A stretch of DNA of 64,000 bases from Mytilus trossulus (taxonomy: Eukaryota > Mollusca > Bivalvia > Mytilida > Mytilidae): NCBI RefSeq assembly GCF_036588685.1, contig NC_086378.1, positions 14,797,578-14,861,577 of the forward strand. The letters run 5' to 3'. Positions 24,019 to 35,820 of the stretch are shown piece after piece. The translations under genes and the position numbers were made by a program. Below the pieces are notes generated by a model that did no database searches, was not told where the DNA came from, and saw nothing but the letters and a program-made list of their open reading frames with translations. Every line of letters starts with the position of its first letter. Within the stretch, counting starts at the first letter, position 1.

Positions 24019-27000
24019 ATGTGGATTTGTCTTATTTTTATTTTAGAATATTTTTCTACAACATTCGGTAAGAATACGTTTAGTAAACAATTAATATAGT
24101 TGTAGGAATTAGTTTTCCAATAAAAGATGAGAATATTTTGGAGAGTTCCTTTTTTTGTCGAGACAAATTGTTCATTTCTCTTTAATGATATATTATAAAC
24201 TTATATATAATATTCATAATTCGACTTTAGTTGAACCTTACACCATTATTATAATTATAGTTACATGGATTGTTAAGCTAAGTATTACTTGTGCATGTTA
24301 CAAGGTACAAAAACGCAGTTTCTTTAATTAATGAGCTAAATTTGAATTTTAAAAATATGCAACAAAATGACACTGAAACTTAATCAAAAGCATCGTCTCA
24401 GATGATAAATCTAAAATCTGAGGGGTTCTCATTCCAAATATCTTGGAGAGTTCAAATTGTTTCAAAGAATCTGGAATCTGGCATCCGGATTCATGATCAG
24501 TTGTAGATCCAAGAAATTAACGAGCCAACTTTTTGAGTGAAAATTGAAAAAGGTCTCCATATATGTAGCCCCCTCTCCCCTGTCCCATCGTTAACCCCCC
24601 TCTGGTATTAAAAATAATATTTAAGGAATGACTGTAATATTTTTTCTGTCTATGAAGAAATAACATAAAAAAATGATGCACAATGAATAACGGGCGTAGC
24701 GGGTTATTTAACAGTGTGCACCACATTTTTTTTTATGTTATTTAGAATAGACAGAAAAAATATAACATTGAATTCTAAATTTAATTTTTAACCGTAGAAA
24801 ACTACGAAAAACGTTAATGACGTCACGATCACTTGACTAAATTATGTCTTTGGGCTGATAATAAGATAATGTCAGCCAATCAGAAGACGCGTAACAGCCA
24901 AAATTAAATTATTGCAAGATAATTATACTCATATTTGAGTTTAGTTCTAACTTAATTGATTGATTAGTGTTTTCTTAACTCTAGAAGCAAACATTACATG
25001 CATTATTATTTAGGACGACGAATGCATCGTCACAACAAGGAAATGTCTGTCCAGCTTAACTTTAAAAAAAAAACTGCTATGTTAGAAATTGTTTCTATCT
25101 CTGTATATCTTTTTTTGTAAATGCTTCTTCTATTGACGCTTGACAATTAGAAAATTTTATTTGAATGTTGCACGAATCAAATATTTAAAACCTGTATTTC
25201 ATATTGTTTTTGGTACTTTTTGGCACCGCCAGGCTTCTAATATGTCGAACCAAGTATACACTTACTATATTGCTGTTTTTTTTCTCTCTCAATGTATTCA
25301 ACGGAAAATATGTTTTTGTTGTTCAGCTGACTCTTCACCAGAAATAGCATCAAGACTTCAAAACATTACAACAGAAGCCGGGACTGACGTTATGTTCCAC
25401 TGCACCGTGACAAACAGAGGAGACTCGAGTGTGAGTATGAAAACAAGTTCAACATAAATTATAACCGTGAAAGGAAATATCAGCAATGTGAGCAATATAC
25501 CGTGAACTCAGAAAGACGCTTTAACTCGAAAATAAAAAGTACAGGAAAAAGTTTTGAAACAGGACTCCGGGTGTTTAATTGATTACTTCATTACTTTGTA
25601 GGAAAACATAAATTGTACCAGTTCACGTTACCCACGCTGTTCATACAACTAGATTTAAATAGAATCATCGAAATTTCCTCCGCAAAACAAACAAATACGT
25701 TGGCAAAAACTTAACACTATAAAAACAATTTCAGTTTATTGTTTTCAAGTATGTTCTCATAGCTCTTGATCATATGCTAAGTCATTTCTTGTATATTTGA
25801 GGATTAAAACAACAAAGCTATGTGAAAAAAAACGGATGTTTAACGTTACATTATTGAAGATCTGTTTCAAACACTTGTGTATAGTGGTCCTAATTCTTAG
25901 TTAGCTTTAGAAAAGTCAGAATTCGATATCATGGGTACAAAGGTTTAACATGTTTTAGTGAGCAGTCGGCTTCTAAGAAATTTAAAAAAAAATAGGAAGA
26001 TTAAAGTCGAAGTAAGCAGGGATGCACATTTTTTTATTCATCAATGTCTTGCTCTCAGCTATACTTGTATGTGCATATGAAATAAATAGCATGTCAAACA
26101 AGGAAACACTTGAAAATATAATCGTTTGACGTTAAATACTAATTATGTTAATTTCAGATCCAGTGGTGGTATGTAAGCGGTAAGAAGAGTATTGCTATTG
26201 GTTTACAGTTTGGTAAAGGAATATCACATGACAAGTACCATGTGGAGGAAACTTCAAACACAAGCGACATTACTGTCAGTACACTGACAGTTCGTTCTGT
26301 ACATTCTGAGGATGAAGGAATGTATCGTTGTGTTATAAGAATACCCAGAGTTGCATACCCAGCATGGCCAAAAGAAAATGGTTTTATTTATATTCAAGGT
26401 AAATAGATAATTCATTATCAATGCTAAGTCAGGTATCAGCCAATCACTTATATTCGGCGGAGGACATATTAGAAAGTAAAATTACAAGAATGCTTAACTC
26501 CGAGGAAAATTCCAAAACGGAAAGTTTCTAATCAACTGGCAAAATCCAAACTCAAACACATTAAACGAATGGACAACTGTCATGATCTTGACTTGGTGCA
26601 GGCATTATATCGCATTGACAGGATATTATATCGAAACCGACCGTGCGAGGGCTGAAACGCCAGTCAAGGTCGTTAAACACTTCCATAGATATATATATAT
26701 ATATATATTTGTGCCAAAGCATAACCCATTTTAGCGCAAGATTTTAAACACCCTTTTTGCGAAAAGTGAAATAATCAATGCCCATTTTGCTACAGCGCTA
26801 AATGTCCCCTGGTAATGTTTCCTCCTGCAAAATGCACTGCGCCCATTCAACTGTAGGTATAACATCAATTAGTCATTTCAAATAAAAAGTTTATCAAAAA
26901 TAACTTCCAAACTATCATCTAAATAATCTATTGCCTCACCATGAAAAATCATTAATTTACATTCCTCTGAGGGCAGAGAATCAGATTATTAAAATCATCA

Positions 27001-28759
27001 GTAGTAGGTGTGTCAATGACGAAATATTAGGTGAGGCATCTCAAATGGAATACCACAAACCACTGAATTTGAATATATTGAAAATTGTTATCAGAGAAGA
27101 AAATACTCATTAATCTATCGACCGTGCGAGGGGTGTATAGCCAGTCAATGTCTTTAGAAAGCTCCCATCATCTCATTGAAATCGTTTTTAACCAAATTAA
27201 TTTATCGTTTTTGCTTTTCCCCAAGCGTGTATTCTTATAAAAGAAATATTAAACTTATGGACGAAAATTTACTGCAATGTGTGTTGTTAGTATGCACGTG
27301 TGACATCATGTCACTTATATTACGACACAAGTTTTCATGGAACATGTAAGTTATAAATCAGAAAAACTAGATTTATATAAATACATATTACCTTAAAATA
27401 GAGATGAAGAATGTGATATGTCAGGTATGTTGGTCAGCTTGACACCTTACCTGATGACATACATTTATTTGTTATAATTACAGCACGATATGGTATATTT
27501 GTTGTTTCCTACTTTATTTGAAATAACTAAATACATACCAGCTTATATATGAAATAATAGAATAAGTCTGAAAATGTGACATTTTTTTTTAGAAGAATGG
27601 TCTGAAATTTAAAAAAAAAGTCTTTTTCAGACTATTATATTTATAAAGGAGTAGATTCGGTAAGGACTGATTTTGTCCTCAAATTTTAGGTTCATCTGAC
27701 GAAAGATTTTTACCACTTTTTAAACACTTAAGTGTCTATTTCACTTGATTCAATTAGTTTATGTGAAAGATTTTAACTGATTTAGTCATTAAAAACGAGC
27801 CAATTCAAGCTCAAATATGAAAAATCTACCAAATATGCAAAAAAAATGTCACTTTACAGATGATTTTGTCAAAAATAAAAGTGTCCGCATCCGTGTTCAT
27901 CATTAAACTTTATATATGTTATGTATTATCATAAAATACAACTTACATTTCAATATCAAGGATGAACACGAATGCGGCCACTTTCGTTTTACACGGAAAC
28001 CGTATAGAATTTAACTAAAATGCTAGAATTTGAAGATTTTAGTAATTTAGCATGACCTAATGGTGCTACCACCCGATATATGTGCATTGAATTGTCAAAA
28101 ACTGCCCATATTTATGTAGCCGAAGCATTCTTCTGTCCAATGAATAACTATAAATTTATATTTTAACAATTTGGTAAAACTGTTATATTTTGGGGCCAAA
28201 AAGGGGTCTTACCGGACCTACTCCTTTGAAGAAGATACTAACATCAAAATAATACGATTAGCATTTACATATATATATACACTTCAGATATACTCAAACA
28301 ATTAAAATTTAAAAGATACAACTGACAAGATACATGATCGATTTTTGAGGAGAATAGCTCTATTACAAATGTTAGGGGTCTACTAAAAAGTTTGAAAAGA
28401 AAAGAATACCTACAATATTTTCAAAGTTGTTATGACAGTAAGTAAGGCAGGAATAAGACCAAACACGTGTCCATTGAAAATCGTTATGAATTCTCTATAT
28501 TCAATTTTGAATATTGTATTTTTCATCCACAGAAAATCATAAAATGGCGACAGAGAAAAATAGCTTGGTGTCAACGACTGAGGGAACGAAACAAGGCACG
28601 CTGAATGTCAATATAGAAGTTAAACCTACAAATAATGTGAAATCAAGTACAGTCTTATCAGACAAGCAAACGGGACGAAATACAGCTTCTTGTTTGTCAA
28701 ATGGTTCTTTTCTTGTTTACGCTTGTGCAATGGTTGTGTTTATTGTGACAATAACTTAA
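24019..28759 (+). CDS. Single Ig-domain surface protein, probably GPI-anchored
   Basis: Four coding exons with GT-AG borders and continuous phases: 24019-24067, 25327-25430, 26158-26398 and 28533-28759; 206 residues. Exon 1 encodes a short signal peptide (MWICLIFILEYF...). Exons 2-3 encode one Ig fold: first Cys in VMFHC, core Trp in IQWWYV, and the DEGMYRC box with the second Cys. A phase-0 intron falls inside the Ig domain between the first Cys and the Trp. Exon 4 gives a Ser/Thr/Lys-rich stalk and ends in a hydrophobic run (FLVYACAMVVFIVTIT) with no cytoplasmic tail, which fits a GPI-attachment signal. The ATG has a good context (aaccATG). Role unknown: extracellular recognition or adhesion at the cell surface is the reasonable inference. 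The introns contain a palindrome and a MITE. Confidence 0.87.
24608..24790. mobile_element. Near-perfect palindromic element (hairpin MITE)
   Basis: The left half, with gtaatattttttctgtctat and aaataacataaaaaaatg, is mirrored by the right half with atgttatttagaatagacag and aaaaaatat. The centre, ataacgggcgtagcgggttat, is also an approximate inverted repeat. The element lies in intron 1 of the Ig-domain gene. No coding capacity. Confidence 0.7.
25640..25900 (-). repeat. Dispersed repeat R3, inverted copy
   Basis: The reverse complement matches 34250-34515 along about 260 bp, for example acatagctttgttgttttaa, cctcaaatata and tgttttgcggaggaaatttc. It lies in intron 2 of the Ig-domain gene. No open frame and no clear termini. 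Confidence 0.7.
26630..27170 (+). repeat. Dispersed repeat bounded by two direct copies of a 45-bp motif
   Basis: The motif cgaccgtgcgagggctg with gccagtcaaggtc occurs at about 26637 and, as cgaccgtgcgaggggtg with gccagtcaatgtc, at about 27119, in the same orientation. An inverted copy lies at 12370. The interval also has the cccattttagcgc block shared with 12000-12100. A (TA)n microsatellite sits at about 26690-26708. It lies in intron 3 of the Ig-domain gene. Confidence 0.55.
27645..28227. mobile_element. 583-bp MITE with central palindrome in Ig-gene intron 3
   Basis: The left end aaaggagtagattcggtaag and right end cttaccggacctactccttt are inverted repeats with two mismatches. In the middle, gtgtccgcatccgtgttcatc near 27888 is mirrored by gatgaacacgaatgcggccac near 27960. 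No reading frame. A target-site duplication is not clear from the flanks. Confidence 0.75.
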
Positions 28760-28998
28760 ACATGTATTGATTTATTTATTTTATCTACAAACCTCTTCTT
28801 ATACTATTTATCCCTCTTATGAGATGTAGTTGTGTTATTCTTTAGATGTTCTAGTTTGCATTCTCATTTCAAATGTGGGATTCGCTGTGTTTAAATACGG
28901 TGTCCCTGTGAGCTTAGTTCCTGCCTAAACAGTAAACTGCACTGTTAAATGTTCAGGCATTGTATATTAGCAAAGTTATAATTTATCTTTTGGGTACG

Positions 28999-29440
28999 TT
29001 TTCATCAAACTATCGGTATTTCCATAGGAACCTACTGTGATCTTCTTCTTCCCGACTTGAGCCTTTATTGATATGAAGCTGACTTCATAAAAGAAAATTG
29101 TTAGGAAAAAGGAAAAGAAGTTGGCAGTATCCTTTAACTTCACTTTCCGATGTATCGATGATGTGCTTTCACTGAATACTAATTCAGAGTTTGGTAATAT
29201 GATGAATGCATCTATCTCATCATACTTGAAATAAAGAAAACGACAGTTAAGTCTGACATCTTGCATCTAGAAGTGAACGATGAGGATCGATTGAAAACAA
29301 AACTTTGCGACAGATAAAATGATTTCAGTTTTCTTTATACATGTTGCAACATTCCACCAGCGCCTGCAAAGGAGTATATGTTGAAACGTTGTCTTAGGAC
29401 ATGCATTTCTCATCATGATCCACAATCCTGCCCTTTACTT
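28999..29440 (+). pseudogene. Decayed reverse transcriptase, catalytic-core fragment
   Basis: The forward frames give TIGISIGTYCDLLLPDL, then YEADFI, then FNFTFRCIDDVLSLN, LEIKKTT, LHLEVNDEDRLKTKL and CNIPPAPA. The order and wording match the palm domain of a reverse transcriptase: the GxPMGxxxxPLLADL-type box, the YxDD active site (here CIDD at 29151-29162, first residue altered) and the following conserved blocks. In-frame stops and frameshifts are present. The LINE versus Penelope-like class cannot be decided from this fragment. Its continuation is found 5.3 kb downstream. Confidence 0.8.
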
Positions 29441-30289
29441 TACGAAATGCGACATATGGTACACCCCTTGTAAAGTTATTTTCTTGCTAATAAGTCGGAA
29501 TTATAAGTTATGTTGTGTGTAATAAGCTGGAATCTTATCATCAAGTGGAGTCAACTTGTCGGAATGATGAAGAAATAATTGCATTACAATGTCGACTTTC
29601 TAATATAAATGTAATGACATAATTAATAAGAACTCGACATGATAAATTCAACTTGTTAATTGATTAAGTCGACTTGTTTATTTGAAGATGAGGTAACCAC
29701 ACGTGACTACTTTGGAAAAACAAAGGTCTTTCCATATTTCGTTTGTATAATGTGCTTCGGTTGTGTGAGCTATATTGTATGAAAGGGGAAACGGCAGTCA
29801 AATATCAGAAAAAAGTACTAAAAAAATTACAATATTTCGGACGTAAGGGGGATATACCCCACCATTTAGTCAGGCCGTTTATTTTCATGAGTTCTCAAAT
29901 GGAATCAGTACTATACTAAATTCTTAAAGGATTACACGGAACCTTCTGTCTCGCCTGTGATTGCTATTGACTCTTAAGAGTTCATTTTTTTTTCTGAAAA
30001 ATACAAGATTTAACAAATATTTTTGTCTGTAGATGCTTTATCTTGATATAAAATATCATAACTCATATACAATGATACACGGTTTATAACATTAATGGAG
30101 ATTTACTTTATGAGGACAAAACAGTTTTATTAACTGCAAAAGAAAACGCTCAGAATTGTACTTCGTGTGTGTTTGTTGTTGGGATTTACAAGTTACCGGC
30201 TAGCTGCACTCTGTGTATCATTTTTGTTTGTATCCATCTGATATGTTAAGCCTTTTTCAATTGATTTTTATAGTTCACTCTTATGTTGT

Positions 30290-30720
30290 AATTTTACACC
30301 ACTATCCCAGGTTAATGGAGGGTTAGAATCCCGCTAACATGTTTTTAACTCTGCCACATTCTATATGTTTGTGTCTGTCCACTGTCAGGAGCCTGTTATT
30401 CAGTGGTTATCGTTTGTTGATGTGTTACATATTTGTTTGTTCATCAATAAGTTTGTTAGTTTTGTCGTTTCCACTGTTAATCTGATTGGCAATTGTACCA
30501 CGTCTTCTTTCTTCATACTTATATAAAACTAAGAAGATGTGGTATGATAGCCTATAAGATATATCTCCAAAACTCACCAAATCACTGAGAAGTAAACAGC
30601 TTTATGTCACTATATGGTATTTAGCAATGAGAAAACAACCTTCTGCATAGTAACCTATGAATGATCCCGGAATGATAAATGTAAAAAAATAAGAAACATA
30701 ACAATCTAAAAGACGAAGAC
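30290..30720. repeat. Two R1 fragments in opposite orientation
   Basis: 30290-30515 is an R1 copy in reverse orientation (cactatcccaggttaatgg, gtcaggagcctgttattcag, ending gattggcaattgtaccacg). 30530-30720 is a forward fragment (aagaagatgtggtatgatag, tagtaacctatgaatga). The two meet head to head near 30520. Confidence 0.6.
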
Positions 30721-31129
30721 GCAAACGCCATTATTATTGACGATTGCATAACTATTTGCGTTGTCTCACTTCCGCGACATTAATGTCGCAGGCTCGACAC
30801 AAATCAAATGACTAGTACTTTATTATCAACAAATGGAACACTTTAAATCATCTCACACTCATTTACAGGGAAACAACGGATAATATATGTTCCAATTGTC
30901 GAAACCATAATTCCTTCCGCTTTTCCTCGAGGATGACCTACCATATTCGACAAATCACGGGGTTTGTAATTTCACGAATAACATGACGACAGGTGACTCA
31001 CGTTGAGCAGGATCAGCCCACTTTTCGAGAACTTTGCAGGATTTTGATGAATTTAAATTGGCCAGTATTACCGATATATTGAGTTATCTAGCAACAACTG
31101 ATGTTTTATGGATTTTGTTGTGCTGTAAC

Positions 31130-31570
31130 ACGGCGGTCCCAGGTTTGGGTTAGGGTTGAGCGCTCACAGACATGTTTAACTCCGCCACATTCTTCACATG
31201 CCTGTCACAAATGAAGAGCCTATAGTTCAAAAGTTGCCGTTGGTTCATATTTGATTTTTGTAAACTGTTTTGTTATAAATCAGGCCGATTCTATTTTACG
31301 GTTTGAATTGTTTCATATTTCCATGTGGTGGTCTTTTATAGCCGACTATACGATTTGTTAAAGGTCATACGACTGCCTGTGATTGCCCACATCTTCTTTA
31401 TTTAAACTCTGATAGCTAGTTGTCTCATTGACAATCACACCACATCTGACAACTTTATTGAGTAGTGGCGTCGGCGTCTTCGTCATAAGGATTGTTAGGT
31501 TTCCCGCATTTGTAGTTTTACATGTCATTTCGGATGCTTTCATAGCTTACTATGCGGTAAAGGTTTTTCT
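31130..31570 (-). repeat. R1 fragments in reverse orientation
   Basis: Contains tgtttaactccgccacattc, tggtcttttatagccgacta and the terminal motif gttgtctcattgacaatcac, all R1 words read in reverse. A further partial repeat of the same type (acatgtcatttcggatgctt) follows at 31515. No coding capacity. Confidence 0.6.
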
Positions 31571-32689
31571 GATTTTCGTATTATCATTTAGCTAGCGGAT
31601 CCCTCCCCGCGCGTTTCCTTCGATATAATTCACTGCGATTCGACATAAATACTAGGGAACAGGACAGTAAGTAAAATTGTTTTGTAAATCTACATGAATT
31701 GTTATAGGAGTTAACATACAAGATTTTAAAAATGTCATTTTTTTGTAGATGCTTCGATCTAAAAAATTTAAAATTGAGCATCTACAGTAAAAAAAATATT
31801 TTTAGAATCATGTATGTTACAGATAAATTGACTTTTTATAGTCAACATTACAATTTCGCACAGACATCAGCAATCTCATACAACAGAAGTTCCGTTGAAT
31901 CCTTCACGAATTTATCCTTATACTGATTCCATTAGAGAACTAAGGAAAATAAACGGCCTGACTTAATGCGAGGGGGAGGGGGTATATCTCCCTTATGTCC
32001 GAAATATTGTTATTATTTAGCATTTTTTCCTGATATTTGACTGTCGTACCCCCTTTTCATACAAAATAACGCAGACAAACGAAATATGGAAATCGATTTA
32101 GAAATAGACCTTTCTTTTTCCAAAGTAGTCACGTGGTTTTACCTCATCCTCAAATAAACAAGTTGTCGACTTAATCAATTAACAAGTTGAATTTATCATG
32201 TCGTCTTATTCTTACTATGTCATTACATTTATATTAGAAAGTCGACATTGTAATGCCATTTTTTCTTCATCATTCCGACAATTTGACTCCACATGATTAT
32301 ACGATTCCAGCTTATAACACTTAAGTAATTGCAAGACGGATCTCAAGAAACCAAGGTCTATAAGCTCTAACTAGTTTTACCTTATTGGTTTCTTTTGTTT
32401 TGACAAAAAACATGTGGGTGGTGATAAACCAGGAAAGATGACGGCATGTGTTTATTTTACGTAGAAATAAACCGTAGTTATCTGGAACACAGCTATCATT
32501 GAAGGCATGATAGCAACCATAAAACATTCGAAAGTACTACTTGTTGAGATTTTTCCATGAAGAACTCATGATTTATTTGTTTCTTTTTGGACAATTATTT
32601 GCTATAATTGAAATTAATATAGGAAACCCAAAGTTTGGAATATCATTATGATTTATGGATACTTATTTCTCTAAATTCGTACCCTATTC

Positions 32690-32935
32690 ATATTGCTTAA
32701 CCGGTTGTTTGTTGTCACAGCTGATGACCGTGAGGGCATTCCAGTGTATTGTTGTCAGCGATATTTCCATTACGTAAAACGTTGCGCACGATGTTCCTAC
32801 AACACGACGTTACACAACCACGACGTCAAAGAGAGTTTCCTGAAACTTTTGTAGACGAAACGCGTCTGGCGTATATACTAAATTTAGTCCTGGTATCTAT
32901 GATGAGTTTATTTTGACGTACATTTATTCAATTTG
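32690..32935 (+). repeat. Dispersed repeat fragment
   Basis: The words gtagacgaaacgcgtctggc and taaatttagtcctggtatct belong to a motif I recall as widespread in mussel DNA; a short relic (ataatcctggtacctttgct) is also present at 37518-37537. The next 1.3 kb (32936-34249) has no recognised element. Its longest frame, 33558-34031 (+), has no family I recognise. Confidence 0.4.
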
Positions 32936-34249
32936 CAAGTTTCATTTGCGTTTTTTTTTTATGTTGTTGGATAATTCTAAATCTGTCTCTATTAATTTTG
33001 TGATATCTTTTTACCATGAATTTATAATATTTTCCTCAAGTTGTGGAAATCGATTAAATATTTTTGGCCCTTAATTAATTCACCTAAAAATGTTGTATTG
33101 TCGTAAGTAAGGAACTAGAAGGAAGGAAAAATGGGACAGAAGTATACGTTTGCAATAAATGAATTAAAAAACAAAGCTTAGGGTTCAAAGGCTGCTAAAA
33201 TTGCATGGTACATTCCATTTGTCATTGTAAATTTTGCATATCCTGATTCAACTCTAATACAAATATATCTGACACTGCAAGCAAAGATGCAAGTAAATAA
33301 AAACATATTTACCCTTGATTAATTTGAATTGAATTGTATTAAAAATTTGCTTGACACATAACTTGTCGAAATACAACCATTAAATAAAATTATAATTATA
33401 ACCCGATCTTAATAATTATTTTCCAAGTCATTTGAAGTTACTTGCTTTTAAAATGTACCAATCTTCTCCTGAATCGTCCGTATAATACGGGGTTGCATTA
33501 TTTCAATGAAACTGTTTTTGTCGCTGTTTTCGATAAGTCTTTCAGTTACCCCGTTTCATGCACAACATGCACCGTGGTTTTTTTCGACAACCAGCAATAT
33601 CTTTTTTTAAATTTCACCACGCGATTTATTTAAATTTATCAAGAATATACAATAAAACTCATTTTGCACATGTAACGTCGAAAAAAAAAAGCGTTTGTTT
33701 GGATTTTTCGACGTTTGGACAAAATGGCTACCGTTTTGTAATGTTTCGTAGCATTTTATTCCTGCAAGACCCAAACATGCAGTTAATAAAAAACGAATCT
33801 AGACGTTATGTTTTTTTCGTGTATCTTACTTTTGTTTTGGTAAATGATAAATTACTTATGGGTATATCAGGTAATAAACCCGCATTAATTGCTTGGACAA
33901 ATGAAATATCAACATGGACAAAATGGCTACCGCTTGAAAAACGACTGTGTAGAGATGGTTTTATAGAATCTACAATTTTTGCACTCACGAACAATGAGGC
34001 AAATGTTTTTTTCTTTCGGAAGATGTTATAATTATCTCACATGTTTTAGACATTTTTAGCTATGTCTACTTATAAAACTACCTTTCAGCCGTTAAGTCAA
34101 CGAAAAACGTCATTGGACATTTTTCTTATTCCAGCTTAATATGCAGCCACCGAGTCAAACGAAATTCGACAAAAGAACGGCTTTAATGTAAGCAAGAACT
34201 GACACACTTCGTTGCGTCTGTCAAGTTTCGGGAGGATCAGAGAATAAGA

Positions 34250-34515
34250 AATAGGACCACTATACATAAGAGATAAAACGATGTTCAAAAATGTAACGTT
34301 GGACATCCATTTTTTTCATATAGCTTTGTTGTTTTAATCCTCAAATATACTAGATATTACTAAGCATACGACCAAGAGCTATAAGAACATAAAGGAAAAC
34401 ATAAACTGAATTAGTTTTTATAGCGGTTAGTGCTTGTTAACATTTTATTTTGTTTTGCGGAGGAAATTTCGAAGATTCTGTTTTAAATCATAGGGGTTGT
34501 AGGAACAGCGTGCGT
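34250..34515 (+). repeat. Dispersed repeat R3, forward copy
   Basis: Matches the reverse complement of 25640-25900 (ggaccactatac, atagctttgttgttttaatc, tgttttgcggaggaaatttc). The copies are 8.6 kb apart and inverted. Confidence 0.7.
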
Positions 34516-34734
34516 GACGTTGTAACTTTCGTGTTGGGCTGTCACCCGAATAATCCAGTCGTTATGTTACTTTCGCTATCGATCGATACCAAAGTGTAGA
34601 GAATCGAACACGATAAGAGCTTTAATTATTCGAGTTAGTTGGACGAGTAACCTATCTATAATCTATAAATACGCGGACATCATCGATTGCAGACCTGGGA
34701 TAATTCAACATGTAATTGTAATTTGCTGTACTTA

Positions 34735-35640
34735 ATTACAACCAGACTTTGTAAAACGTCACAACTGTCTGAACAAAAAGCTGATGAACCAGGGTTATGT
34801 CAAAGAACGTCACGTCCTTTTTTTCAAAAACAAAGTTGATCGGAAGATACCAAGATCTTGTTCAGTGATAAATATTCTTTCTGTATCAACTTTACAAATG
34901 AAAAATGCGGGTCTCGAAGTCTACATTTTAGGTATTGACACTGTATGTCATGTGAATGACGTACCACAGGATTCTTTTTATTTGTCTTTGTATATATTTG
35001 TTTTACCTTTTCTGTTTATTCCATTATTGTTAATATCTTTTTGTAGTGGCTTGTATATCCCGCCATCTTGTCATTGTGATATCGTCATTTTTTGTAATTT
35101 TGTCTTTCATTTCGTGTTTATGCTATGTCTATAGAGTGTCTACATGACATAAGTTTTTCTTTTGGTAATAGTTGTTTGTTTTATAGTGATTACAATTATA
35201 ACACTATTTTGACTGCTGTATCCCATCGTTTTACATTTTTACCCTTTATGTCTTTGTTTTGCTCGCACATTTCTGTCAACTTAATGAGAGCGTGAGCTAG
35301 CTGTAAAAACAGGTGTAATCTACCATTTTCTGCAAAAGATAATACCACACTCCAAGTTTTGGTGGGGTTCGTGTATCTTAGTCTCCCGTTTTACTATGTT
35401 GTGTCTTGTATACTATTATTTGTCTGTATGTCTTTTTCTTTTTAGCCATGGTGTTGTACGTTTGTTTTCGATCTGTGAGTGTGAATGTGCCTCTGGTATC
35501 TCGGCCCTCTTCTTTATCAAATAAGGAATATGACATTTTGTTTTCCGTTCGTTTGATTTGTTTGAGCATTCGATTTTGTCACCTGTTAAGGAACTTTCTG
35601 ATTTAATGTATTTTGCAATTCGGTATTTTGGTTATTTTAA
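34735..35640 (+). pseudogene. Reverse-transcriptase relic, C-terminal end and 3' UTR
   Basis: The forward frame reads PDFVKRHNCLNKKLMNQGYV, then with a frameshift FIGRYQDLVQ, the blocks that follow the catalytic core in this reverse-transcriptase family. The first fragment (28999-29440) stops just before this point, so the two are parts of one element. About 500 bp of AT-rich tail follow (gactgctgtatcccatcg, gctagctgtaaaaacagg, gtcacctgttaaggaacttt), which I recall as the usual 3' region of this element. The 116-residue frame starting at 34784 is part of this relic, not a host gene. Confidence 0.7.
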
Positions 35641-35820
35641 TTTTTACAGAACACCCCCGTCATGTTACATCACATATTCTACAATCATTTGTTTTGAAAG
35701 AGTTTCATTATCAATAATGTGAGGCTATATTCTAGAGTTACATTCAGCGTCATATCACACATTGAAAATAAATGTTAAATCTTGTTTAAGAGTAACAATG
35801 TTTAAGAGTAACGATTACAT

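Larger units (their letters stand above)
29522..32315. mobile_element. Inverted-repeat element with about 390-bp arms and a 2-kb centre
   Basis: The left arm (29522-29910) is matched by the reverse complement at 31921-32315, sharing ataagctggaatc at the outer ends and ggaatcagta at the inner ends, with small indels. The centre (29911-31920) has no transposase frame and contains partial R1 copies. It may be a DNA element with long terminal inverted repeats that received R1 insertions, or two inverted copies of one short element. It lies inside the interval that splits the reverse-transcriptase relic. Confidence 0.8.

Noticed and set aside
28976-29266. 96-residue minus-strand open frame
   Set aside because: It is antisense to the reverse-transcriptase relic, whose plus-strand frames show clear family motifs.
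33558-34031. 157-residue open frame (+)
   Set aside because: Long for AT-rich DNA but no recognised domain, no splice context, low-complexity Phe/Leu-rich start, and a 17-bp direct repeat (gacaaaatggctaccg) inside; support is insufficient for a gene.
34784-35134. 116-residue open frame with a hydrophobic end (+)
   Set aside because: The first part is the C-terminal block of the decayed reverse transcriptase and the hydrophobic part is its AT-rich 3' region.
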